A stretch of 61,251 nt of DNA, from positions 1 through 61,251 of the forward strand of contig NZ_SJKA01000030.1 in NCBI RefSeq assembly GCF_004331435.1. The letters run 5' to 3'. A program made the translations under genes and the position numbers. This DNA is from Kribbella sindirgiensis (lineage in GTDB: Bacteria > Actinomycetota > Actinomycetes > Propionibacteriales > Kribbellaceae). Of this stretch, positions 50,288 to 59,147 are shown one piece after another. The notes below the pieces were generated by a model, which saw only the letters and a program-made list of their open reading frames with translations, did not search any database and was not told the DNA's origin. Every line of letters starts with the position of its first letter. Within the stretch, counting starts at the first letter, position 1.

Positions 50288-50830
50288 CTATCCGGCGGCC
50301 CGCGCGGAACCGGTCAGCAACCGGCCGAGTTCCTCGCCCCAGCGCTGCGCGCGTTCGATCTCGACGTCGCGGATCGGTCCGGTCGTGTCGCTGACGAAGA
50401 AACTCTCGGACGTGCTGAGCATCTGGTAGCCCCTCCGGCGCAGCACCTTCGCCGCCGACCGTGCCGCCGAGCCCGGCAGCCGTCGTACCTTGGCGATCCG
50501 GGTGTCGAACGTCGTCACCCGCAGGCGACCGGTATCTGCCGGCTGGAGCGCGTCGAGCCACTCGCGGATCCCCACCTCGATCGGCATCACCACATCGCCC
50601 TGCTGCCACGCGCCCTGGCGCGTCGACAGCCGGCTCATCGAGAACGCGTGCGTCGGCCCGCCGACCACGAGCAGCCGGACGTCGCCGGGCACCACGTCGG
50701 GCGCCCGGTTCACCGGCACCGTCTCGGCCGGAACGTACTGCCGCAGCCCGTCCCGGATCGCCCGCGCGATCCGCTCGGTGTTGCCGAACATCGTCTCGAA
50801 CACAATCAGTGCACGATCCGTCTCAGCCAT
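50288..50830 (-). CDS. Flavodoxin family protein
   Basis: 180 residues. FMN phosphate loop FETMFGNTERIARAIRDGL (11-29), and VVGGPTHAFSMSR near 56-68 for the isoalloxazine side. Different subgroup from the HemG-like pair at 27650 and 47854, closer to classical flavodoxins. Likely an electron carrier; partner unknown. ATG at 50830 has GAGAGGGA upstream. Lies 13 bases after the USP gene at 50844 and seven before the SHOCT gene. Confidence 0.85.
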   Translation of the reverse strand: MAETDRALIVFETMFGNTERIARAIRDGLRQYVPAETVPVNRAPDVVPGDVRLLVVGGPTHAFSMSRLSTRQGAWQQGDVVMPIEVGIREWLDALQPADTGRLRVTTFDTRIAKVRRLPGSAARSAAKVLRRRGYQMLSTSESFFVSDTTGPIRDVEIERAQRWGEELGRLLTGSARAAG

Positions 50831-50843
50831 GATCCCTCTCCTC

Positions 50844-51764
50844 TCAGGTCGCCGGGACGACGGACCTGGTCCGCCGGCCGACGAGCAGGTGCTCCCGTTC
50901 CGGCTCGGTCAGGTGATGCGGGACGATCGCGACCGGGCACGTCATCGCGGCCGTCGACCGGCGTGCCACCGGGTCGATCGGCAGCGGTCCGCTGTGCGCG
51001 CCGACGACCACGAGGCCGACCTCGGCGCTCTCGTGCACCAGCGCCGCGGCCGGCGGCCGGCTGCTCAGGAACCGGGTCACCTTCACGGTCGGGAACCGGC
51101 TGGTCCACGGTGCGAGCGTCTCCGACAACACGTACTCGGCCCGGCTGATCCAGGAAGATTCCGGATCCTCGTCGACGAACGCGCGCTCGGCCGGCAGCCC
51201 GGCATGCACCACGATCAGGTCACCCTCCCGCGCCGCCGCCTCCCCGAAGGCGAACTCGAGCGCCTCGGCCGACAGCGCCGTACCGTCGATGCCGACGGCA
51301 ACCTTCCGGTCGAGCAGCGACGGTTTCCAGGACAGCGGTACGACGACCACCGGGCAACCGGCCCGCGCGGTCAGTGTCAGGTTCGCCTGGGTGTGTACGA
51401 GCCGTTGCGGCCCGCGGCTGCGGGATCGTCCGACGACCAGCATCCGCGCCTTCCGCGCCGCGTGCGCCAGCACCCGCGATCGCGAGCCTTCGCCGGCGAC
51501 CGCCACCAGCTCCAGCGCGTACCCGTTCCGGTGCCGTAGATGGGCGACGGCGATCCGCAACGCGGCGTCTGCCAGGTCGGCCGGCGGCTTCGGCGCGTAC
51601 GCCGTCATCGGGGTGGCCGAGCCGTGTGCCGAGTAGGGCGCCACGAGCACGAGCTCGGCTCCGGACCGCAACGCCGCCGCGGCCGCGTAGTCCACCACGC
51701 GGAGGTTCTCCGCGGTTCCGTCGACCTCGACCGCGACGGGCCCGGTCCGGTTCCAGGCAGTCAT
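50844..51764 (-). CDS. Universal stress protein with degenerate nucleotide loops
   Basis: 306 residues, two UspA folds. Both nucleotide loops are altered: VVGRSRSRGPQRLVHTQANL in the first and VVGAHSGPLPIDPVARRST in the second, so neither keeps G-2x-G-9x-G(S/T). It probably does not bind ATP in the usual way. Start at 51764 has GAGGTGAGAG upstream. Between another USP (10-base gap) and a flavodoxin (13-base gap). Confidence 0.85.
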   Translation of the reverse strand: MTAWNRTGPVAVEVDGTAENLRVVDYAAAAALRSGAELVLVAPYSAHGSATPMTAYAPKPPADLADAALRIAVAHLRHRNGYALELVAVAGEGSRSRVLAHAARKARMLVVGRSRSRGPQRLVHTQANLTLTARAGCPVVVVPLSWKPSLLDRKVAVGIDGTALSAEALEFAFGEAAAREGDLIVVHAGLPAERAFVDEDPESSWISRAEYVLSETLAPWTSRFPTVKVTRFLSSRPPAAALVHESAEVGLVVVGAHSGPLPIDPVARRSTAAMTCPVAIVPHHLTEPEREHLLVGRRTRSVVPAT

Positions 51765-51774
51765 TTCTCTCACC

Positions 51775-52653
51775 TCATACTTGAACGGGCACGACGGCCA
51801 GTGGGCACGTCGCGTGGTGCAGGGCACCTCGGGTCACCGAGCCGAGCAGGGCGGACATCAGCCGAGTGCGGTTCCGGCTGCCGACGACCAGGAGCTGGGC
51901 GTTGGTCTCCTCGGCGCCGGTGACGACACCGTCGACCGCGTGGCCGCGCCGGACCTCGAACTGGATCGGCGTCTCCGGGTACTTGTTCTGCCACTCGGCG
52001 GCGAGGTTCTCCAGGTGCCGCTGGGCGTTCTCGGCCCACTCGGCGCCGACACCGGCGGTGTTCATCGCGTCCCAGCTGTAGATCGCCGGCAGATCCCACA
52101 CGTGCAGCAGCCGGACCGGCAGTTTCCGCTCGGCGGCTGCCGCGATCGCGAACTCGATCGCGGCGGTGTTGTCGTCGGCGTCGTCGACAGCAACGACTAC
52201 CGGCCCGGTACCGTCGGCCGGCTTCCAGTGCTCGGGCACGATCACCACCGGCACCATCAGGTGCGCCGCGTGGGTCACGACCGCCTCCGAGGTGGAGCCG
52301 ATCAGCAACCGTTTGAACGTGCCGAGCCCGCGGCGCCCGACCACCAGCATCCGGCTCCCCGCGGCTGCCTCGACCAGCTTGCGAGCCGGCGGCCCGACCA
52401 TCAGGTCCGCCTCGTGATCGAGCCTCCCCCGCCTGTCGTCGAGGTACTTCTGCACCTCGCCGACGAGTTGCATCGACGCGTCGTCGACAGCGTCCGGCTC
52501 CCAGCCGGGGACGTGGCGCAGCCGCTCGTCGATCACGTGCACCGCCTGCAGGGGCTCCTGCAGGAGCAGCGACTCCTGCAGGGCCCACTCCAGAGCACCG
52601 GTGTCACGCCAGGAGCCGTCGACCCCTACGTAGATGACCGGCTTGACGGGCAT
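51775..52653 (-). CDS. Universal stress protein, two UspA domains
   Basis: 292 residues. The first domain starts IYVGVDGSWRDTGALEWALQ and has loop VVGRRGLGTFKRLLIGSTS. The second has loop VVGSRNRTRLMSALLGSVT, which lacks the middle glycine, and its first strand is VVVAVDDADDN, with Asp in place of the usual Gly-Ser. ATG at 52653 has GGGAG upstream. Second gene of the DoxX-led operon, 17 bases after it. Confidence 0.9.
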   Translation of the reverse strand: MPVKPVIYVGVDGSWRDTGALEWALQESLLLQEPLQAVHVIDERLRHVPGWEPDAVDDASMQLVGEVQKYLDDRRGRLDHEADLMVGPPARKLVEAAAGSRMLVVGRRGLGTFKRLLIGSTSEAVVTHAAHLMVPVVIVPEHWKPADGTGPVVVAVDDADDNTAAIEFAIAAAAERKLPVRLLHVWDLPAIYSWDAMNTAGVGAEWAENAQRHLENLAAEWQNKYPETPIQFEVRRGHAVDGVVTGAEETNAQLLVVGSRNRTRLMSALLGSVTRGALHHATCPLAVVPVQV

Positions 52654-52670
52654 CGAGCTCACTCCCTCAC

Positions 52671-53231
52671 TTACCGGAGCCACGGGTACTTGCGGACGAA
52701 GTCCAGGCTGCTCCACTGCTTGCCGAAGCCCCAGACGTTGCCAGCGGCAACCAGCGCGAGTGTCACGATCGTGACGGCGCCGATGATGTGGTCGTCCAGC
52801 ACCGGGTTGTTCTCCGGCGGCAGGTTCGCCGTCCACATCAGCACGTACAGCAGCGCACCGCTGACGGCCGCGATCCGCATCCCGATGCCGAGCGTCAGCG
52901 CGAGACCGATACCGGCCAGGCCGACCATGAACAGCGGGGTCACCCACCAGTCACCGACCAGGCCCTGGTAGAAGTCCGCGAACGGACCGGAGGTGCCCTT
53001 GCCCAGGAAGCCTGCGGTCGGGTCGCCGCCGTCGATCCAGCCCTTGCCGGACGGGGTCGCGTAGCCGAAGCCGAACAGCTTGTCGAAGAAGGCCCACAGG
53101 AACGTCAGGCCGAAGAGGATCCGCAGCACGGCAAGTGCACGGCCGCCCGCGGTAGTGATGATCGGGTGCCGATCGCCATCGGGCTCCATCGTGGGAGCCG
53201 GCAGATCGCGCCGGTGCGGCGTGGTGGTCAT
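52671..53231 (-). CDS. DoxX/DoxD-like membrane protein
   Basis: 186 residues with four membrane helices (about 30-50, 95-112, 116-135, 145-162) and the DoxX-family pattern RILFGLTFLWAFFDKLFGFG near 37-56. DoxD is the membrane subunit of thiosulfate:quinone oxidoreductase, and DoxX relatives in mycobacteria are linked to thiol-redox stress; the precise role here is unknown. A polar N-terminus of about 28 residues precedes the first helix. ATG at 53231 has GAAAGGA upstream. First gene of the five-gene minus-strand unit. Confidence 0.82.
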   Translation of the reverse strand: MTTTPHRRDLPAPTMEPDGDRHPIITTAGGRALAVLRILFGLTFLWAFFDKLFGFGYATPSGKGWIDGGDPTAGFLGKGTSGPFADFYQGLVGDWWVTPLFMVGLAGIGLALTLGIGMRIAAVSGALLYVLMWTANLPPENNPVLDDHIIGAVTIVTLALVAAGNVWGFGKQWSSLDFVRKYPWLR

Positions 53232-53318
53232 GGTGTCGTTCCTTTCAATCGATTCCGACACCTCGATACTGCGGCTCGGCGGCGTCTGCCGGTCAGAGCC
53301 GTTGTCACCCATCCATCG

Positions 53319-53333
53319 GTGCCGAACGGCCCG
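53319..53333. promoter_or_regulatory. DevR-like box (weak to moderate)
   Basis: GTGCCGAACGGCCCG, 11 of 15 matches to the variant GGGACCAACGGCCCT, between the divergent DoxX operon and the third nitroreductase gene. Confidence 0.35.
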
Positions 53334-53414
53334 CCGCCCCCGGGACGTATGCCGCTGCCGACCGCCCGCCGGCGGGCCGACGCTGGAATCCCAGAACCAC
53401 GCAGGGAGGCACCG

Positions 53415-54383
53415 ATGCCGATCGACCGACTGACCGACGACGAGATCGGCATTCTGCTGACTGCAGCCGTCCACGCGCCGTCGATGCACAACACGCAGCC
53501 GTGGCGCTTCGAGGTCCACGGCCCGGTCGTCGACGTACTGCTCGACGAGGAGCGCACCCTGCAGTTCGAGGACGTCTCCGGTCGAGCCACCCACGTCGGT
53601 CTCGGCGCCGCGGTCTTCAACATCCGTGTCGCGGCCGCGATGCTCGGTCACGAGACCCGGATCGCGACACACCCCGACCCGGCCCGGCCCGAGATCAAGG
53701 CCCGCGTCTACCTCGACCGCCGCGAGGCACCGGTCCCCGACCTCAGCAGCCTGTACGGCGAGGTCTCGCAGCGGCACACGTACCGCGGGCCGCTCCTGGA
53801 CCACCCGATCCACCTGACTGTCCGGCGCGAACTCGACGAAGCCGCCTGCACCGAAGGAACCGAGCTGCACTGGCTCGAACCGGCGTCCGTGTCCGGCCTC
53901 GAGGTCTTGCTCCGGCAGACCGACGCCGAGGACCTCTACGACGAGGAGCGCCGCCAAGAGCGGGAAACCTGGATCGGCGGTGACCGATCGGATGAGGGGA
54001 TCGCCGAGCGTGCGCTCGGTCCGCAGCCGGTCCGGCAATCGTTCGTCCGCGATCTGTCCGCCGGCTTCGACAGCCCGAATCGCAGCCAGGCCGTCTACGA
54101 AACGGCACCGGCCATCGTCGTTCTGAGCACACCTGACGAGGACGAGGACGCCTGGGTCCGTGCCGGTCAGGCCGTGCAGCGCGTGCTGCTCGTCGCCACG
54201 TCGTACAAGCTCGCCGCATCGTTCCTCGACCAGCTCCTCGAGCGCCCGGCACCGCGTTCTCAGGTCCGCGGCGTAATCGGCGGCCGATGGCCGCAGATGG
54301 TGCTGCGGATCGGTTACCCCGCCCAGTCCAACGGCCACACCGGTCGCCGGGACTGGCGCGATTCCTTCGACCGATGGTTCTAG
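53415..54383 (+). CDS. Acg-type nitroreductase family protein (third copy)
   Basis: 322 residues with APSMHNTQPWRF at about 21-32 and the later block ERETWIGGDRSDEGIAERAL near 187. It differs from the other two copies in lacking the SSALGPRSAG sequence (here ERALGPQPVRQS), so the FMN or partner surface may differ. ATG at 53415 has GGGAGG upstream. The next gene, a USP, starts 13 bases downstream, so the pair is co-transcribed. Confidence 0.86.
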   Translation: MPIDRLTDDEIGILLTAAVHAPSMHNTQPWRFEVHGPVVDVLLDEERTLQFEDVSGRATHVGLGAAVFNIRVAAAMLGHETRIATHPDPARPEIKARVYLDRREAPVPDLSSLYGEVSQRHTYRGPLLDHPIHLTVRRELDEAACTEGTELHWLEPASVSGLEVLLRQTDAEDLYDEERRQERETWIGGDRSDEGIAERALGPQPVRQSFVRDLSAGFDSPNRSQAVYETAPAIVVLSTPDEDEDAWVRAGQAVQRVLLVATSYKLAASFLDQLLERPAPRSQVRGVIGGRWPQMVLRIGYPAQSNGHTGRRDWRDSFDRWF

Positions 54384-54396
54384 ACAAGGGGATTCC

Positions 54397-55272
54397 ATGA
54401 CCAAGCAGCCTGCTCCGATCGTCGTCGGCTACGACGGCTCGACCGGCAGCCAGAGCGCTCTGCGCTGGGCGACCGCCGAGGCCGTCCGGACGAGGGCGCC
54501 GCTCCGGCTCGTCGAAGCCTTCGAGCTCGTCATCATCACCCGCCCGACGCCTGGCCACGTCGTACCCCTCGAAGCGGTCCGGACGGCCCGCCAGACCGCG
54601 CTCGACGCGGTGGCCGAGGGCATCCGTCTGCACCATCCCGGCCTCACGGTGGACACGACCCTGGAGGGTGGGCCCGCGGCACGAGTGCTGGTCGATGCGG
54701 CTCAGGACGCCCGGACGGTCGTCCTCGGGTCCCGTGGCCTCGGCGGCTGGAGCGGACTCCTGATCGGCTCGGTCGCAGTCCAGGTCACCACGCACGCGCA
54801 GTGCCCGGTGGTCGTGATCCCGCACGACCAGCGGCCGCACGCCCACCAGGGCGCGACCGTCGTCGTCGGCGTCGACGGCTCGAAGGCCTCCGCCCGGGCG
54901 ATCGACTTCGCCTTCGAGCAGGCCGAGGACCTGCACGCCGAGGTCGTCGCCGTACATACGTGGACGAGTCCGTTCCTGACCTACGACGAAGGCGCGTCGA
55001 TGCTGCAGTTCGACGAGGAGAAGGTGCGCGAGGAGGCGCGGTTGCTGGTCGCGGAGTCCGTGGCCGGCGCGGCAGCCGAACATCCCGACGTACGCTGGAC
55101 GACCGAACTGGCATCGGGCTCCGCCGCCCGCGCCCTGATCCGGCGCGCCGAGTCCGCGGACCTGGTCGTCGTCGGCTCCCGCGGCCGCGGCGGCTTCACC
55201 GGCCTCCTCCTCGGATCCGTCGGCCAGACCGTCCTGCACCACGCCCACTGCCCGATCGCCGTCGTGCACTGA
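54397..55272 (+). CDS. Universal stress protein, two UspA domains
   Basis: 291 residues. First strands are IVVGYDGSTGSQ and VVVGVDGSKASA; nucleotide loops are VLGSRGLGGWSGLLIGSVA and VVGSRGRGGFTGLLLGSVG, both complete, so both domains should bind ATP. ATG at 54397 follows AAGGGG. Second gene of the nitroreductase-USP pair; a long double palindrome begins eight bases after its stop. Confidence 0.93.
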   Translation: MTKQPAPIVVGYDGSTGSQSALRWATAEAVRTRAPLRLVEAFELVIITRPTPGHVVPLEAVRTARQTALDAVAEGIRLHHPGLTVDTTLEGGPAARVLVDAAQDARTVVLGSRGLGGWSGLLIGSVAVQVTTHAQCPVVVIPHDQRPHAHQGATVVVGVDGSKASARAIDFAFEQAEDLHAEVVAVHTWTSPFLTYDEGASMLQFDEEKVREEARLLVAESVAGAAAEHPDVRWTTELASGSAARALIRRAESADLVVVGSRGRGGFTGLLLGSVGQTVLHHAHCPIAVVH

Positions 55273-55279
55273 GCGCCTG

Positions 55280-55368
55280 AATTTCGCTGGCTGACCCAGC
55301 AGTTGAGGGGTTCCACACCCGCATTCCGGGTGTGGAACCCCTCATTTCGTGGGTCAGCCAGCGAAATT
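55280..55368. repeat. 89-base double palindrome filling a convergent intergenic region
   Basis: Outer arms AATTTCGCTGGCTGACCCA (55280-55298) and its exact complement (55350-55368). Inner arms GAGGGGTTCCACACCCG (55305-55321) and its exact complement (55327-55343) around a five-base loop. The outer and inner stems are separated by six unpaired bases on each side (GCAGTT, ATTTCG). It ends two bases before the alcohol dehydrogenase stop. It could be a bidirectional terminator or a REP-like mobile palindrome. Confidence 0.85.
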
Positions 55369-55369
55369 G

Positions 55370-56419
55370 TCAGAAGCCCTGGTCGCCGAACAGGACAACC
55401 TTGAGGGCGCCCGTGGTGGCCGGGTCGGCGAAGACGTCGTACGCGTCCTGCATCTCGTCGAGGCCGAACCGGTGGGTGATCAGGCCGGGCAGCTGTAGCC
55501 GGCCGGCGGCCAGCATGGACAGCAGACGCGGCGTGGAGTACGTGTCGACCAGGCCGGTCGTGATGGTGACGTTCTTGATCCACAGGTCTTCCAGGTGCAG
55601 CGTCGCCGGTGCGCCGTGCACGCCGACGTTCGCGACCGTGCCACCGGGGCGGACCAGGCGGGTGCAGAGCTCGAAGGTGGCCGGTACGCCGACCGCCTCG
55701 ATCGCCACGTCGGCGCCGAGTCCACCGGTCAGCTCGCGGACCTTCGCCTCGACGTCCTCGTCCGGCCCGAGAGCCAGATCGGCGCCCCGTTCGAGTGCGG
55801 CCTTGCGCCGGGAGTCGGCGGCGTCCACGACCACGACCCGCGACGGCGTGAACAGCTTGCTGGTGGCCAGCGCGGCCAGCCCGATCGGCCCCGCGCCGAC
55901 GATCACGACGGTGTCACCCGGCGAGACCGTGCCGTTCAGTACGCCGACCTCGTACGACGTCGGCAGGATGTCGGCCAGCAGCACCGCTTCCTCGTTGCTG
56001 ACGTTGTCCGGCAGCTTGTACACCGACCGGTCGGCGAACGGAACGCGGACCTGCTCGGCCTGGGTGCCGTCGATCAGGTGACCGAGAATCCAGCCGCCAC
56101 CACCGAGGCACTGGCCGTAGTGCCCCTGCCGGCAGTACTCGCACCGCCCGCAGGCCGTGATGCACGAGATCAGCACCCGGTCGCCGACCGCCACGCCGCG
56201 AACGCCGTCGCCGACGGCCGTGATCGTGCCGACCGCTTCGTGGCCGAGGATCCGCCCGGGCTCGACGCTCGGTACGTCACCTTTCAGGATGTGCAGATCG
56301 GTACCGCAGATCGTCACCGCGTCGACGCGGACGATCGCGTCCTCGGGATCCTGGATCACCGGATCCGGCACCTCGCGCCAGCTCCGCTGCCCCGGACCGT
56401 TGTAGACCAACGCCTTCAT
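55370..56419 (-). CDS. Zinc-dependent alcohol dehydrogenase family protein
   Basis: 349 residues of the medium-chain family. Catalytic zinc: TICGTDLHILKGDVP (Cys about 38) and GHEAVG (His about 60). Structural zinc: CGRCEYCRQGHYGQC (about 93-107). NAD motif: GAGPIGLAALATSKLF near 173. It resembles the threonine/butanediol dehydrogenase-like branch more than AdhP, so its substrate is a secondary alcohol or polyol at best guess. ATG at 56419 has GGGAGG upstream. A strong DevR-like box lies 86 bases upstream, shared with the divergent USP gene. Confidence 0.88.
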   Translation of the reverse strand: MKALVYNGPGQRSWREVPDPVIQDPEDAIVRVDAVTICGTDLHILKGDVPSVEPGRILGHEAVGTITAVGDGVRGVAVGDRVLISCITACGRCEYCRQGHYGQCLGGGGWILGHLIDGTQAEQVRVPFADRSVYKLPDNVSNEEAVLLADILPTSYEVGVLNGTVSPGDTVVIVGAGPIGLAALATSKLFTPSRVVVVDAADSRRKAALERGADLALGPDEDVEAKVRELTGGLGADVAIEAVGVPATFELCTRLVRPGGTVANVGVHGAPATLHLEDLWIKNVTITTGLVDTYSTPRLLSMLAAGRLQLPGLITHRFGLDEMQDAYDVFADPATTGALKVVLFGDQGF

Positions 56420-56504
56420 CACGTACCTCCCTGAACGAGACTTTCCACCCTCGACTCTGGCCCGCTGCACCGGCTGTCGCACCGGCCGAACAACACCTCC
56501 CGCC

Positions 56505-56519
56505 AGGACCTTCGGCCCT
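56505..56519. promoter_or_regulatory. DevR/DosR-like box
   Basis: AGGACCTTCGGCCCT, 14 of 15 matches, between the alcohol dehydrogenase (minus) and USP (plus) genes. A weak CCGGCCGAACAACAC lies about 22 bases to its left. Confidence 0.62.
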
Positions 56520-56580
56520 GCCCCGCTCCGCGGACTCCGGCTTGACTGGAACTGCCGCAGTACGACCTCAGGGAGGATCC

Positions 56581-57447
56581 ATGACCGGCGGTTTGCCCGT
56601 TCTGGCCGGGATCGACGGATCCCGCGACGGCCTGATCGCGCTCGCCTGGGCCGCGGCGTACGCCGTCCTGCGGAACGCGCCACTGCACGCCGTGCACGTC
56701 GTCGACGACGAACAGCAGCCGCCTACCGGCGCGCCCCTCGACGGACCGGACGACGGCACCGAGGTGCTCGACGACGCGCTCCAGGAGCTCGACCGGATCG
56801 GCTTCCGGGACGCGACACTCGAGGTGCGGCACGGTCACCCCGCGCAGGTGCTGCTCGAGCTCGCCGAACGGTCGATCGCGCTGGTCGTCGGGCGCCGCGG
56901 CATGGGCGGTTTCGCCGAGCTGGTCCTCGGCTCGACGTCGCAGGTCTGTACGGCGCTCAGCACCAGCGTGCCGTTGTTCGTCGTACCGGACACCTGGAAC
57001 CCGCACGCGCCCGCCCTGGGACGGATCGTGGTGGGCGTCGACGGATCCGTCGAGGGCCAGGACGCGCTGAAGTTCGGGTTCGAACTGGCTGCCGCGACCC
57101 ACGCGGGGATCGTCGGCGTGCACGCCATCGAGCTGCGGGAGAGTTATCCCGATCCGCGGGTCTGGCTCGACCCGGACCGGCAGCCGGCGGTCGAGACCTG
57201 TGACGAGCTCCTGTCGCAGGCCCTCGAAGGCTGGATCGCGAAGTATCCCGAGGTCCCGGTCGAACAGCGCGGCATCACCGATCATCCCGTCCTGGTCCTC
57301 GCCCGCGAGTCCGCGGACGCCGACCTGGTCGTCGTCGGAGGCGTCGGCCGGACCGCGTTCTCCGAGCTGCGGCTCGGCTCCGTGGCGCGCGGACTGCTGT
57401 ACCACTCGCGCTGCCCGGTCGCCGTCGTACACCATCAGGAGACCTGA
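56581..57447 (+). CDS. Universal stress protein, two UspA domains
   Basis: 288 residues. First strand LAGIDGSRDGLIALAWAAAY, loop VVGRRGMGGFAELVLGSTS. Second domain starts VVGVDGSVEGQD with loop VVGGVGRTAFSELRLGSVA, in which the first basic position is changed. ATG at 56581 has GGGAGG five bases upstream. It heads a four-gene plus-strand run with an ABC exporter, its stop lying one base before the ATPase start. Confidence 0.9.
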   Translation: MTGGLPVLAGIDGSRDGLIALAWAAAYAVLRNAPLHAVHVVDDEQQPPTGAPLDGPDDGTEVLDDALQELDRIGFRDATLEVRHGHPAQVLLELAERSIALVVGRRGMGGFAELVLGSTSQVCTALSTSVPLFVVPDTWNPHAPALGRIVVGVDGSVEGQDALKFGFELAAATHAGIVGVHAIELRESYPDPRVWLDPDRQPAVETCDELLSQALEGWIAKYPEVPVEQRGITDHPVLVLARESADADLVVVGGVGRTAFSELRLGSVARGLLYHSRCPVAVVHHQET

Positions 57448-57448
57448 C

Positions 57449-58363
57449 ATGGAGACCGTCATCAAGACGCGTGGGCTGACCAAACGCTTCGGCCGCCGGA
57501 CCGCGCTCGACCGGCTCGACCTCGACGTACCGCCCGGCGTGATCGTCGGGTACCTCGGGCCGAACGGCGCCGGCAAGACCACCACGATCCGGCTGCTGGC
57601 CGGGCTGATCCGGCCGACCGCCGGGTCCGCGATGGTGTTCGGCTTCGACGCCGCCGACCAGTACGACGCACTGCAGCGCCGGATCGGCTACCTGCCCGGC
57701 GACTTCGTGGCGTATCCCGATCTGACCGGCACGCAGTACCTGAACTACTTCGCCCATCTGTACGGCGGCGTCGACCGGAACCGGATCGAGCTGCTCGCGA
57801 AACGGTTCGACCTCGACCTGGGCGTCCGCATCGGGGCGCTGTCCCGCGGCAACCGGCAGAAGGTCGGCATCGTCCAGGCGTTCATGCACGACCCCGACCT
57901 GTTGATCCTCGACGAGCCGACGTCCGGCCTCGATCCCCTGATGCAGCGGGAGTTCCGGGCACTGCTCCGCGAGACCCGCGACGCCGGACGGACCGTGTTC
58001 CTGTCCTCGCACATGCTCTCCGAAGTCGAGGCCGTCGCCGACACCGTCGCGATCCTGCGCGCCGGCCGCCTGGTCACCGTCCAGTCCGTGCAGGCCTTGA
58101 AGGACCGCGCCCGGCGCCGCCTCGACCTGACCTTCGCCGACGTCCCGCCGGCCGCACGCATCCACGCCGTACCCGGAGTCCAGGACGTCTCCGTGGACGG
58201 CCACACCGTTCGCGTCACCGTGACCGGGTCGACCGCCGAGCTGCTCAAGGCGGTCGCGCCGTACGACGTCACCAACGTACTCAGCCACGAAGCCGACCTG
58301 GAGGCCGCGTTCCTCGACTACTACGACGGGCAGGAGGAACCATGTTCCGCAACGTCTTCCTGA
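57449..58363 (+). CDS. ABC transporter ATP-binding protein (ABC-2 exporter)
   Basis: 304 residues. Walker A GPNGAGKTTT near 38-47, signature LSRGNRQK near 132, Walker B LLILDEPTSGLDP near 152-164, switch His in LSSHMLSEVEAVAD. The C-terminal ~80 residues are a DUF4162-like regulatory tail. Works with the permease that overlaps its end by 22 bases. ATG at 57449 has AGGAG upstream. Substrate unknown. Confidence 0.92.
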   Translation: METVIKTRGLTKRFGRRTALDRLDLDVPPGVIVGYLGPNGAGKTTTIRLLAGLIRPTAGSAMVFGFDAADQYDALQRRIGYLPGDFVAYPDLTGTQYLNYFAHLYGGVDRNRIELLAKRFDLDLGVRIGALSRGNRQKVGIVQAFMHDPDLLILDEPTSGLDPLMQREFRALLRETRDAGRTVFLSSHMLSEVEAVADTVAILRAGRLVTVQSVQALKDRARRRLDLTFADVPPAARIHAVPGVQDVSVDGHTVRVTVTGSTAELLKAVAPYDVTNVLSHEADLEAAFLDYYDGQEEPCSATSS

Positions 58364-59145
58364 AATCGGTGTACGACGCCCGCCGCGGACTGATCGGTTG
58401 GTCGATCGCGATCGCCGTCCTGGTGCTGCTCGAATGCGCGCTGTGGCCCTCGGTCCGCGACATGCCGGACCTGAAGGAGCTGTACCAGTCGTTCCCGGAG
58501 GAACTGCGCAAGTTCTTCAACCTGGAGGCCATGACCACCGGCGCCGGCTTCCTCAATGCGGAGCTGTTCACGCTGCTGCTGCCGGCGCTCTTCCTGATCT
58601 ACGGCATCGGGCACGGCGCCCGCGCACTGGCCGGCGAGGAGGAACGCGGCACGCTCGAACTGTTGCTCGTGACACCGGTCTCGGGCTCGCGGATCGTTCT
58701 CGAAAAGGCACTTGCACTGGCCGTGTCGGTCACCGCGCTCGGTTGCGCACTGTTCGCGGCCACGAGCATCGGCAGCCTGGTCTTCGGCCTCGGAGTCTCG
58801 GTACCGGAGGCCGCCGGCGGTGCTCTCGCGTTGACGCTGCTCGGCATCGAGTTCGGCGTCCTCGCCCTCGCGGCCGGTGCGGTCACGGGCCGGCGCGCCA
58901 CCGCGATCGCGCTGACGGCGAGCGCGGCGACAGCGGCGTACGTCGTCTACGCGATCGGCCTCATCCTCCCGCGGTTCGAATCCTGGCAGCCGTACTCCCC
59001 CATCCACCAGGCCTTCCACGACGGGCCCCTGGGCGCAGGTCTCCAGCTCAGCTATCTGTGGCTGATCGCCGGCACAGTTGCCGTCGTCCTGTGCGCCCTT
59101 CCGGCGCTCGACGGCCGCGACATCTCGACCGCACACGCAGGCTGA
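58342..59145 (+). CDS. ABC-2 type transporter permease
   Basis: 267 residues with six membrane helices (about 20-38, 73-92, 113-135, 145-170, 180-200, 235-255). The block GHGARALAGEEERGTLELLL near 92-111 is typical of NosY/ABC2_membrane_2 proteins. A single permease, so it probably homodimerises with two copies of the ATPase encoded just upstream. ATG at 58342 has GGAGGA about six bases upstream, within the ATPase gene. Confidence 0.88.
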   Translation: MFRNVFLKSVYDARRGLIGWSIAIAVLVLLECALWPSVRDMPDLKELYQSFPEELRKFFNLEAMTTGAGFLNAELFTLLLPALFLIYGIGHGARALAGEEERGTLELLLVTPVSGSRIVLEKALALAVSVTALGCALFAATSIGSLVFGLGVSVPEAAGGALALTLLGIEFGVLALAAGAVTGRRATAIALTASAATAAYVVYAIGLILPRFESWQPYSPIHQAFHDGPLGAGLQLSYLWLIAGTVAVVLCALPALDGRDISTAHAG

Positions 59146-59147
59146 CC

